From: Adiantum capillus-veneris
Lineage: Eukaryota > Streptophyta > Polypodiopsida > Polypodiales > Pteridaceae
Assembly: GCA_014529385.2 (NCBI GenBank)
Contig: CM043957.1
Coordinates: forward strand, 84,608,381-84,672,380
Length of the DNA: 64,000 nucleotides
Direction of reading: 5' to 3'
The translations under genes and the position numbers were made by a program. The notes beneath the pieces were generated by a model. That model was not told where the DNA came from. It did no database searches and saw nothing but the letters and a program-made list of their open reading frames with translations. Position 1 is the first letter of the stretch. Each line of letters starts with the position of its first letter. Shown here piece after piece: positions 11,840-20,133 of the stretch.

Positions 11840-12520
11840 GCTAAGTAGCTGCAAGGGTAGCTACTATGCAGATTGGTAGCTGCCCTTAACATTTCCTGGT
11901 ATTGGAAGCGAAAACATAATGAACAACACGAAAACGTAAACAAGTGTACAAGTTAACAAAAAGCTGCTTTACTACAGTAGGCATTGGAAGCTGCTTTACT
12001 ACATTGTGTCATCATTACAAGTGAGAAAAATACTCCATAAGTCAGTAAATGGTTGACTGTTTACATCGCTTATCATGGTTACATGTTAGGATAATATATC
12101 TAGTCAACACCTTGAATTATGTTCTTCACAATAAGAAATTAAGAACAAGTTTTCAAGTTACATGCAGGGTCAGCATGACAATAGAAGCTACCATGCAAGC
12201 ACTAATAAGCTACCCGTACTACCAAATGATATCCTAGTAGCTACCTTGCCCCCTGCCATCATGGTAGCTACAGATGCTATCATGGTAGCTATCAATGTTA
12301 TCCTAGTAGCTACCTTGTCACTTGCAGGACTTCCTTGGCAGAATGGTAGCTACCACTATTATATTGGTAGCCACCTTGTCAATTGCAAGACTTCCTTGGC
12401 AGAATGGCAGCTCATGGTAGAATGGTAGCTACCACTATTATACTGGTAGCTACCAGGGTTGATAGTGAGACTTCCTTGTCACCAGCAGGAGTTCCATGGT
12501 AAAACAATACTTGTAATTGT
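11840..12520. repeat. GGTAGCTACC-type palindromic array B
   Basis: GTAGCTACC and AGCTACCA words fill the gap between the convergent transposase gene and the minus-strand genes. 12109-12480 is nearly repeated at 15079-15480 in array C, sharing for example CACAATAAGAAATTAAGAAC and 'CTTGCAGGACTTCCTTGGCA'. Confidence 0.85.
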
Positions 12521-12732
12521 GCAACTGTGGAGGTGCAGTGATGAACAATGCGAAAACTTAAACAAGTGTACAAGTTAACAAAAAGCTGCTTTACTACATT
12601 GAGCATTGGAAGATCCATTACTACATTGTGTCATCATTACAAGTGAGCAAAATACTCCATAAGTCATAAGTCAGTAAATGGTTGACTGTTTACATCGCTT
12701 ATCATGGTTACATGTCAGGATAATATATCTAG
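11918..12732. repeat. Direct repeat pair flanking array B
   Basis: About 180 bp at 11918-12095 and again at 12540-12732, sharing 'AACAAGTGTACAAGTTAACA', 'AAAGCTGCTTTACTACA' and 'GGTTGACTGTTTACATCGC'. The pair brackets part of the palindrome array. Confidence 0.8.
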
Positions 12733-13145
12733 CCGTAATACTCTAGACGCCACTGCTTTGAGATCCTAACGCGTAGGTCATTGATCGGTCTTGGCAGTGC
12801 ACAGTCCTCGGCATACTTGAGGCGATCTTCCGCACAAAGCCAAGCCGTGAGCCAAGATCTTACAGTTGTTGTAAGATATCCTTGAATCTCGATGGGAGTC
12901 TGATTTTCGATATTCTTCACAATGCAGAAAGTGCCTGGAGGATTCCACAATTGCTTGTAATGTGTGTCATCCACTAAAATTTTGAACATAGCAATGTATT
13001 GACCTCTTTTCTCCCAGAAGTCACTTAGCTTCTTGTAAAATACAGGCTTTCCACCAGTTATCTTGATTCTAGCATCTCTTACACAATCCCGCTCTGCAAG
13101 AATTTCCTTGAATTGGGGAAACTGATCAGGAAAGCAGACACTCAA
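12729..13145 (-). CDS. Unrecognised protein segment in transposon
   Basis: 138 codons without a stop on the minus strand, start MSVCFPDQFPQFKEIL and end WRLEYYG. Composition is that of a folded domain, rich in Trp and Tyr: 'KKLSDFWEKRGQY', 'YKQLWNPPG', 'VRSWLTAWLCAEDRL'. No signal peptide or known motif is visible. It may be an exon of a larger minus-strand gene with the frames at 13282-18222, since a GT/AG intron could join them, but the splice pattern cannot be fixed by eye. It lies in the same orientation as all other minus-strand frames of the element. No function can be assigned. Confidence 0.4.
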   Translation of the reverse strand: MSVCFPDQFPQFKEILAERDCVRDARIKITGGKPVFYKKLSDFWEKRGQYIAMFKILVDDTHYKQLWNPPGTFCIVKNIENQTPIEIQGYLTTTVRSWLTAWLCAEDRLKYAEDCALPRPINDLRVRISKQWRLEYYG

Positions 13146-13281
13146 CAGGTTTCTTCTTTAGTCTTCATGCAACACGTCCACACAAATACATCAAAGTGCA
13201 CAAGGCACCAATCCAACAATGCAGGTGCATCCCTTTATACCCAGCAAACACCCCTCCTATGTATACAATTTCTACATCACT

Positions 13282-14178
13282 CTAGTAGGCAGGCTTCCGT
13301 GAACGGTGCCTCTTGTCTAATGAAGTCAGCAGGACACTATTAATATCAAGGATTAGCGCTGGCTTACTCTTAAACAATATGTTCCCAGGATACTCCCATG
13401 GATGAGACACCGTCCCATCATTGTTCCTAACATAATCTACAACACCACCTGCACCTCCTCCATCCTTCCTTTGCCGAGACACCGTCCCATCATCGTGCCT
13501 TACATATTTTGTACCACCTGCACCAACTGCACTAGCTGCACAACCTGCATCACCAACTGCACAACCTGCATCACCACCTGCATCCCCAGATGCATCACCA
13601 TCTTCCTGAGGTGGTTCAGACTTTTCATTGGTAATCTCCATGTCCTCACCTACACCAACTGCCCCACCTGCACAACTTGCTTCACCACCTGCATCCACAG
13701 ATGCATCACCATCTTCCCAAGGTGATTTAGACTTTTCAATGATAATGTATGTGTCTTCACCTGCACTGCCTACACCAACTGCATCCAAAGATGCGTCACC
13801 ATCTTCCCGAGGTGGTTCAGACTTATCAATTGTAATTTCCATGTCATCACCTACACCAACTACACAACTTGCATCACCACCTGCAACCACAAATGCATCA
13901 CCATTTTCCCTTCCTGGTTCAGACTTTTTCATGATAATTTCCGTGTCCTCACCTGTACTGAGGACAAAAAAATCAGTGTTTTTATCCTCTTGGTCATCAA
14001 TGCTGCTAGCACATAGGACTTGGCCCTCAACTCTAAATGAACCATCTACATCAGGAGGGTCTTCCATAGTAGACTGTGCTATCATACTTATTATGTGATA
14101 AAGATTGTCAATGTTGCTAGTGGCAGCATTTGAACATAAAAACAATAATGAGATAAAAATAATGATGGACAGGACCAT
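13282..14178 (-). CDS. Acidic repeat protein with hydrophobic N-terminus
   Basis: 298 codons. Residues 1-19 (MVLSIIIFISLLFLCSNAA) look like a signal peptide or membrane anchor. Residues ~75-210 contain four diverged repeats of about 40 residues built on 'GEDMEI...KSEPPREDGDAS' followed by Gly/Ala/Cys-rich linkers. Two copies of 'YVR(H/N)(D/N)DGTVS' follow at about 225-265, then a conserved-looking tail 'ILDINSVLLTSLDKRHRSRKP'. The codon-level repeat shows as a ~120-bp tandem pattern in the DNA. No family is recognised. It may be one or more exons of the minus-strand accessory gene set of the transposon rather than a full protein. Confidence 0.4.
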   Translation of the reverse strand: MVLSIIIFISLLFLCSNAATSNIDNLYHIISMIAQSTMEDPPDVDGSFRVEGQVLCASSIDDQEDKNTDFFVLSTGEDTEIIMKKSEPGRENGDAFVVAGGDASCVVGVGDDMEITIDKSEPPREDGDASLDAVGVGSAGEDTYIIIEKSKSPWEDGDASVDAGGEASCAGGAVGVGEDMEITNEKSEPPQEDGDASGDAGGDAGCAVGDAGCAASAVGAGGTKYVRHDDGTVSRQRKDGGGAGGVVDYVRNNDGTVSHPWEYPGNILFKSKPALILDINSVLLTSLDKRHRSRKPAY

Positions 14179-14510
14179 TTTTTTTTTATTTTGGCTTTCT
14201 TAATTCATAGGAATTGGAGAATTGTTACAAAGCCCAAAAAGGTGACAGGATTTAGGAAAAGAGCCAAAAATGGGGATAGGCTACAAAGCGAAAATATCAA
14301 GACTATGTTTGGAGTCTTTTTCTGACTCTGGTTGCTGTAGCACCTTTTCTTCTAGATTCCATGTTACTGTTTTCTCCAGTCTCTATGGCTAATTGGTCCT
14401 TTGACGTCTTTGTTTGCCCTTCTGCATCCTCTGTAGGCTTTTTGGCAGCTCCATCTGCAAGAGAGAAGAAACAATCAACAAGAACGAACCTTAAACAATA
14501 TTATCTACCT

Positions 14511-14765
14511 TTAGGAAGAAACAAAGCCAGAAATAACACCTATCATCTTTCTCTTTCTTTCCCTTTGCATCATTTTTATGGTCTGCAGGATGGAGGGACT
14601 GGTGTCTCTGGCTGACACTTCATTGTCCTTCATTGATGAAGGAGCATTTTCTGCTTGATCTCCATTGGAGGGACTTATGTCTCTGGCTGACACTTCTTTG
14701 TCCTTCATTGATGAAGAAGCACTTTCTTCTTGATCTCCATTCTCAGGACTATACTTCTCTAACAC
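14511..14765 (-). CDS. Ser/Glu-rich repeat segment
   Basis: 84 codons with two copies of a 31-32-residue repeat, 'NGDQ.E.A.SSMKD.EVSARD.SPS'. It ends in a basic stretch (RERKRKM). It lies between array C and the acidic repeat frame, on the same strand. Low complexity and a lack of known motifs make the coding status uncertain; it may be an exon. Confidence 0.3.
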   Translation of the reverse strand: MLEKYSPENGDQEESASSSMKDKEVSARDISPSNGDQAENAPSSMKDNEVSARDTSPSILQTIKMMQRERKRKMIGVISGFVSS

Positions 14766-14824
14766 ACCTTCCTTCTCAACTGTAGTCTCTGGCTCAGCCT
14801 CTACAGTTATGAAAAGTATTCAAG

Positions 14825-15700
14825 TTACATGTAGCTACAGCATGACAGTGGAAGCTACCACGCATGATAGTGGAAGCTACAAGGCAAGCAATGATAGCTA
14901 CTAGCAGTATCCTGGTAGCTACCAATGCCATCGTGGTAGCTGGCTGACTGAGAGCTACCAAGATGACATAGGGGACACCAATGCTATCCTAGTAGTAAGC
15001 AATCTAACAGTGGTGGTTAACAGAATAAAAGCCTGGCAACAACCTTTATCTAAAACATCTTCCTTCTCAGCATGTACCAACACCTTGAATTCTGTTCTTC
15101 ACAATAAGAAATTAAGAACAAGTTTTCAAGTTACATGCAGGGTCAGCATGACAATAGAAGCTACCAGGAAAGCACTAATAAGCTACCAGTACTACCAAAT
15201 GCTATCCTAGTAGCTACCTTTCCCCCTGCCATCATGGTAGCTACAAATGCTATCATGGTAGCTACCAATGTTATCCTGGTAGCTACCTTGTCACTTGCAG
15301 GACTTCCTTGGCAGAATGGCAGCCCATGGCAGAATGGAAGCTACCAATGCAATCCTGGTAGCCACCTTGTCACTTGCAGGACTTCCTTGGCAGAATGGCA
15401 GCTCATGGCAGAATGGTAGCTACCACTATTACACTGGTAGCTACCAGGGTTGACAGTGAGAACTTCCTTGTCACCAACAGGAGTTCCATGGTAAAACAAT
15501 AGCTAATGGAAGAATGGTAGCTACCTTGCCACCAGCAAGACTTCCATGGGAGAATAGTAGCTCATGGAAGAATGGTAGCCACAGCCATACTGGTAGCTAG
15601 CTGTACCAGGATTAGCATGACAACTGCCTCTATGAGAGTGGTAGCTACCAATATTGTACTAGTAGCTACCAGTCTTGTATTAGTAGCTACAATTAGCACG
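14825..15700. repeat. GGTAGCTACC-type palindromic array C
   Basis: More than twenty copies of GTAGCTAC or AGCTACCA with a 'CAATGCTATCCTGGTAGCTA' type spacer. 15079-15480 is a near copy of 12109-12480 (array B). The array separates two groups of minus-strand frames. Confidence 0.85.
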
Positions 15701-16548
15701 GTTCCCTTGATAACAGAAACACAAAAAAACAGATAAATTTAAGCTCAATGCTACAAAATGCAGCAGGGTGTATACCATGGTCCATGCTTAAGGGCACTGA
15801 TGAGGGTTTGGTGTTTGATTGCACTCCTTGGAAATTGGGATTCGTATTGTCGAGGATCACCAAAGACTGCATGGTATGCGAAATCGGTTGCATGCATCCC
15901 ATCTCCATGCATGTTTCTTTGCTTGCAACAAGATGGCCAAAACAGTACATGTGAAAGGCATGATTGCAGGGCAGCAAAAACATGCCAAGTGCATCGTCGT
16001 CGTACATAGTCAACCCACAAGCACTGCAAACTTTGTCCAAAGGCAAGGTGCCCATATCCACAGGTGGAACTTTTGGCGGAGGTGCAAACAACAAAACTGT
16101 ACTTCTTTTGACCTCCATGGTCTTCACAAAATCCATCTGCACCTGTGCACACTCCTCCACTTCCTGTGTAAAATCTCTCTCCTTTAGAGCACTATCCACA
16201 ACATCAAGTGGTGCCTTCTCCTCAACTACCACTTGCAATGTTTGGAGTGTTAGCGACAACCTGCCGACAGTATTTTTAAGCTGCTCCACCTTCATTGAAT
16301 CCACAACATCGTCGCTACCTTCTACCTTTAGTAATGCAGCCTCTACATCTTTCAACTGGCCTCTGAGCTTTTCCACTAGGAGGTTGGCACCTTCATTTCG
16401 GTGCACATCAGCCTGAAGAAATTCCAGATTCTTAAAAGATTCATTATACTCTGACGATGCAAAAGAATGCTTGCTTACAACCATGTTGTAAACAGTATCT
16501 AACTTTGTAAGAGACGGTGGACCAAAAAATTCTTTTTCTGCACATCAT
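15693..16548 (-). CDS. Coiled-coil protein with RING-like finger
   Basis: The frame is open from about 16548 (possible splice acceptor TGTGCAG) and has an internal ATG at 16484. Residues ~25-110 after that ATG are rich in Glu, Lys, Leu and Val with heptad character ('LVEKLRGQLKDVEAALLKVEG', 'VEQLKNTVGRLSLTLQTLQVV'), a probable coiled coil. Residues ~150-200 hold a zinc-binding pattern: CSAC, then 'PCNHAFHMYC', then 'CMEMGC', that is CxxC...CxHxxHxxC...CxxxxC, close to RING-H2. Known RING proteins are often E3 ubiquitin ligases; that role here is inference. The last ~30 residues turn hydrophobic (ICFFVFLLS) and may be read-through of an intron. It is part of the minus-strand cargo of the transposon. 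Confidence 0.5.
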
Positions 16549-16606
16549 CCACTGTATTGATCGGAGTTTCCTGGGGTGCCTCCAAATGATCTGGAGTCCT
16601 CGTCAT

Positions 16607-17038
16607 TCACCGCGAGCTGTTAGGGACAGAGGAGGAATGGAAAGCTGCCCATCGCTGCTTCTTTGCATGTAATTTTCTTGGATCCATATTTGTGACAATA
16701 CTTTCTGAAAACAAGGCCCAATCAACCTGTCCCTTCAATTGCTCATATAGAAAGCCTCTAGAAAATCCTTTAGTCACCTCCATACCATAATTTCCAGGAG
16801 GTTCTTGATACACGGATGTGAACAATACATAAAACCTGTTCCAGAGCTCTAGCTTCACATCTCTACATTTTACTTTACTGCCCCTCTTTGGCACCTCCTT
16901 AAAGCATTTCAACCAATCTTTATTGGTGAAATCTGCCTCAGTCAGAAGTCGAGCATCCACTCCAGAGTTGGGGAGGTCGTATACTTCATGTGCTTGACGC
17001 TTTGTCATGCAAAAAACTGTCTTCCTTTCAAATGGCAC
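16607..17038 (-). CDS. Unrecognised protein segment in transposon
   Basis: 143 codons: 'VFCMTKRQAHEVYDLP', 'LLTEADFTNKDWLKCF', 'LELWNRFYVLFTSVYQEPPGN', 'FLYEQLKGQVDWALF'. Globular composition, no known motif. It lies 60-120 bp upstream of the RING-like frame on the same strand, with AG/GT boundaries possible between them, so the two could be neighbouring exons. Another short open stretch (17187-17005) overlaps its start in a different frame. Confidence 0.4.
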   Translation of the reverse strand: MPFERKTVFCMTKRQAHEVYDLPNSGVDARLLTEADFTNKDWLKCFKEVPKRGSKVKCRDVKLELWNRFYVLFTSVYQEPPGNYGMEVTKGFSRGFLYEQLKGQVDWALFSESIVTNMDPRKLHAKKQRWAAFHSSSVPNSSR

Positions 17039-17303
17039 ATACGGAGTGCACCAACGGCCTTAATTTGCCCTGTAAAATACAAGGAAAAACATAAGACCAT
17101 AGTTGTTTCCATACGGCAAACACATACGGGTATGGAAGTATGATTGGAGTATGGTTCAACACTTAAGCTTGAAACATACACGGCCATAAATTTACTGAAA
17201 ACTTAGATAACTTATTCATGGTGAGCATTTATAATATCACAATTTTACAGAAGTTTTCACATTAAACATCAATTGTTGCATTGAGCAGGAGAAGAAGCAG
17301 GCT

Positions 17304-17340
17304 GGGCATGTGCATGAATAGGTGGTACAACTACCTGTGT
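17304..17340 (+). repeat. Internal copy of the transposon left end
   Basis: GGGCATGTGCATGAATAGG... followed by 'ACTACCTGTGTCCC' matches the left terminal region 7658-7695. It lies 1010 bp from the right end, so 17304-18313 has the layout of a short non-autonomous derivative. Flanking bases (GGCT) do not match TGTG. Bases 17341-17545 hold further diverged AGCTACC words including GTGGTAGCTACCAC at 17519-17532. Confidence 0.7.
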
Positions 17341-17679
17341 CCCAAACAGATAGATACCATGTAACTACCACCTTGGTATTTCTTTGCTAAATGAACTTTT
17401 TGATTGGTAGCTGGCTAACATAATGCTACCAACTTGTTATGTTTTTTGCAGAATGCTGAATGCTACAATCTTGATGATCTCTGATGCACTTTCCCTATAT
17501 TAAATGAGTGTTGCAAGTGGTAGCTACCACACTGATAGAGTATCAATGATTCATGCTTCTTCATATCACTATGATTTGCAATCCATACGAGTACGGTCCC
17601 AACTATGGACAAGACATGAATGCATGTGCAGCCAGCCAATTGAAGTTCAATAAAAAATGCAATGTGCACAAATATATCT

Positions 17680-17800
17680 GCTTGAATGTATGCATGCATG
17701 CATGCCTCATGCATGCCTCTACATAGGTTTTCAATGAAAGATTGAATGCATGCATGCATGCCTCTACGTGGGTTTGAATGCAAGCTTGAATACATGCACA
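17680..17800. repeat. (ATGC)n-rich patch
   Basis: Short runs of ATGCATGCATGC occur at about 17691-17705 and 17750-17760 in two similar ~60-bp copies ('GCATGCCTCTACRTRGGTTT'). Confidence 0.8.
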
Positions 17801-17805
17801 TTAGC

Positions 17806-18222
17806 TTACGGAGCTTGAATGCATCTACAAACATCTGCCATTTTTGAATGTTTCTTTGCTATTGGAGTGCAGGCCTTTGGTGAAGGAGTCAAGACCTTCT
17901 TCTTCCTCTTTCCAGTAGGGGAGTCCGAGGGTGGATCAGGCGAGGGAGATGAATGACGGGCCCTCTTCCGCCTCCCAGTAAATTGTGGCTGATTTTGCTT
18001 CAGCTGCAGGAGATGCTTGGCCACCTGAGTCGCCCCCTCCCCCCCCCGCTGACGAGTAGGAGGTGTCATGATTGTGGTGTAAGGTGCCCCCCCCGGGGGG
18101 GGCACTACTTTCACACACACAATTGAAACTGAAAAGATAATTTTTGAAGTTTTTAAATCCAACTCGCTGCTCAAGCCTTTTGATGAACAATGTTCAAATA
18201 AAACCTTATAAAAGATTCTCAA
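17806..18222 (-). CDS. Basic Ser/Pro-rich segment, possible first exon of minus-strand gene
   Basis: 138 codons. The coding-looking part is residues ~55-138: 'GGEGATQVAKHLLQLKQNQ', then 'GRRKRARHSSPSPDPPSDS', then 'GKRKKKVLTPSPKACTP'. Two basic clusters could be nuclear localisation signals. Upstream residues overlap a poly-C/poly-G tract (18091-18106) and may be untranslated. It sits just inside the right end, where the promoter of a minus-strand gene would lie. No known domain. Confidence 0.35.
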   Translation of the reverse strand: MRIFYKVLFEHCSSKGLSSELDLKTSKIIFSVSIVCVKVVPPPGGAPYTTIMTPPTRQRGGEGATQVAKHLLQLKQNQPQFTGRRKRARHSSPSPDPPSDSPTGKRKKKVLTPSPKACTPIAKKHSKMADVCRCIQAP

Positions 18223-18291
18223 TGTTTACTCACCTAGCTACCAACCAGCCCACCCCCTTGCTACCACCCCCAAAAATGGGTAGCTAGTGTA

Positions 18292-18313
18292 CCACCTATT
18301 CATGGATCCACCC
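18292..18313 (-). repeat. Right terminal inverted repeat
   Basis: Reverse complement of the left terminal repeat with one mismatch; ends ATCCACCC at 18313. Subterminal 'GGGTAGCTAG' at 18279-18288 and 'CTAGCTACC' near 18235-18243 repeat the internal palindrome. Confidence 0.85.
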
Positions 18314-18317
18314 TGTG
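18314..18317. repeat. Target site duplication TGTG, right copy
   Basis: Partner of 7654-7657, directly outside the right terminal inverted repeat. Confidence 0.85.
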
Positions 18318-20133
18318 GACGAGTGTGCCAATATGATGGGGAAATTGCTTCTAAAAGCGTATGTTTTTGCGAGAAGATCCAGGTATCCTTAATAGGGCTT
18401 GCTTGGCACAGATCACCGCAAAGAACGACATCCAACCCACCGAACGGTTTATCGTGAATGTGCTTGATTGCTCGCAAATGAGAGTCAGCCATGGAGAACA
18501 CGCTTGAACCTATCAAGGAGACCTCATCGAAAACTACAAGTCTCAAGTCTTTATAAAGGAGAGAAAGCGCATTCAACTTTTCGGCACTCAATTTTGTTTG
18601 TGTAGAAGTAATTAGAAGCAAGTGAAGTGCTGAGTGGATTGTGGCGCCACCAATATTAAAAGCTGCCTTTCTTGTGTATGCCATTAGCAATGCTGTTGGA
18701 GATTCTGGACTTGGTGCGCTTCTCTGGTTGTAAAATCGTTGCAATGCTTCTACTAACAATAGTAATGTGAATGTTTTTCTTGTTCCTGTACCTCCTGTGA
18801 GAAAGAGGTGTATTTGTTTGTTGGGTTGAATTCGTTTTTTCAACATTATGTCGTCAAATATGTGTCGTTGTTGGTCATTTAATTTGTCAATGGCTGCATG
18901 GAAGTCATCATTTTTCATGGAGGTGTACTTGAAATGTTGCAAGTGGAAAGTATTTTTAGAGTGCATATTAATGTGCAAGTCATTAAGAATGTCTGCATCA
19001 TGCGAGGCATGTGAGTCATTGTTGGTTGTACTAGTTGTGGTTGGGGAGGAAATGTAGTGCATTTGGTTTTTTTCTATCGGGCTTAGGTCTTTATTGAACT
19101 TGAGTTCATTTGATTTTATGGCTTGTATATGTTTATTATATACATCACTCCATGTACAGGATTCTGTCAAATGTGGGTCTTCGTTATTGGTCCAAGGAAG
19201 GTATAACAAGCATTGTTCTCTATAGTGGTCTTTTGGGTTTTTAAGAATGTTATATTTCACGAATCTTATGATCTTAGCTTTGCGCAATGGTTTGTCAGTC
19301 GTTCCATCTTGTTTAATTGTTGATGCATATTCAGCCAAGCATAGATGATGGAGACTTTGTGTTCTTTTAGCATATTTATCAATAATGTTTTGGAATAATA
19401 TGTTTATGTCAGATGAGTGTAGTTTTTGTAGAGCTGCTTTCCTTTTGAGAACTAATGTACGTTGATCAGGAGGGTTAGTACTTATGTATACAAAGTCACG
19501 AGTTGTAGTATGGAGTGGTAACGATAGCGCTATGTAAGATGCTTGTTGTGCACTAATTTGTTGTGTGTTGAGAATAGTGTTGCCGACCTTACGTAGCCGC
19601 TCAATTGTTGTTGCGTTGTTGGCCACACAAATATCAAATTGAGATTTTATTGCTGATATCAATGTGTTGTCGATTTTTGTCATGTATGATGTGCAATAAC
19701 TTGCTGCACCATGTGCGTTCAAGACGAATTGAATATCAGTGTTTGCGTCCCATAGTGTTGTAATTGTGGGGTTGAAATTGTTTGTATAAATGTCCTTCAT
19801 GTTTCGTTTCAAGAAGATTGTTGCTGTGGATAGTGAGTTTGTTATTGCCAAAGTATATTCTTCGAATGTCAAATGCAGGCTTTGTAGCCATTCCTAAAAG
19901 GAAATGCTAGTTTCAGTGGGAAGTGTATCGAGGCTATTCTGAATGCATTTAAAAGTTTTCTTGCTTCTCATCCGGTTGTCGTAGTCATTGCTAGTCGGTC
20001 TGAGAATGATTGTGAATAGCATGGGGAACCTTGGGAAGGCAAAGCGACAAGATTTGTCTTTCTTGAGGCAAGTTTTTCTATGATGGTGCCCTGGGGGATT
20101 CACTCTATATACAAAATGGGATGCCACTTGCAA
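18318..20133 (-). pseudogene. Helentron-type protein, 5' part: Cys-rich region and helicase N-terminus
   Basis: Minus strand. 20133-19894 has 'HHHRKTCLKKDKSCRFAFPR', the zinc-binding segment that follows the Rep domain in Helitron proteins. A single in-frame TAG (about 19893) leads on to 19872-18318. That stretch includes 'LNDQQRHIFDDIM', a P-loop 'FLTGGTGTRKTFTL' (about 18773-18815), 'LVVFDEVSLIG' (Walker B) and 'VVLCGDLCQASPI'. The P-loop has Arg where the Gly of GKT is expected, so ATP binding is probably lost. The Rep domain itself is not visible upstream. The frame ends at the transposon insertion and resumes at 7653. Confidence 0.85.

Larger units (their letters stand above)
7658..18313. 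mobile_element. 10.66-kb TIR DNA transposon nested in a Helentron
   Basis: The ends are inverted repeats of 22 bp with one mismatch, beginning GGGTGGAT and ending AATAGGTGG, flanked by TGTG on both sides. Inside are a plus-strand DDE transposase pseudogene (8031-11645), minus-strand reading frames between 12729 and 18222, and arrays of the palindrome GGTAGCTACC at 8913-9845, 11840-12520 and 14825-15700 with scattered copies near both ends. The boundary is backed by the reading frame: the interrupted helicase codons rejoin precisely once the element and one TGTG are removed. A 4-bp duplication is reported for the Sola superfamily, and a Sola-like identity is a guess only. The transposase carries several stops, so this copy is probably inactive. 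Confidence 0.85.

Noticed and set aside
8913-15700. CRISPR-like arrays
   Set aside because: The repeated element is a short palindrome with irregular spacing in a eukaryotic transposon; no constant repeat and spacer lengths.
18091-18106. Poly-C/poly-G stretch as a G-quadruplex switch
   Set aside because: CCCCCCCCGGGGGGGG is self-complementary and more likely a hairpin or assembly-sensitive tract; not enough to call a regulatory element.
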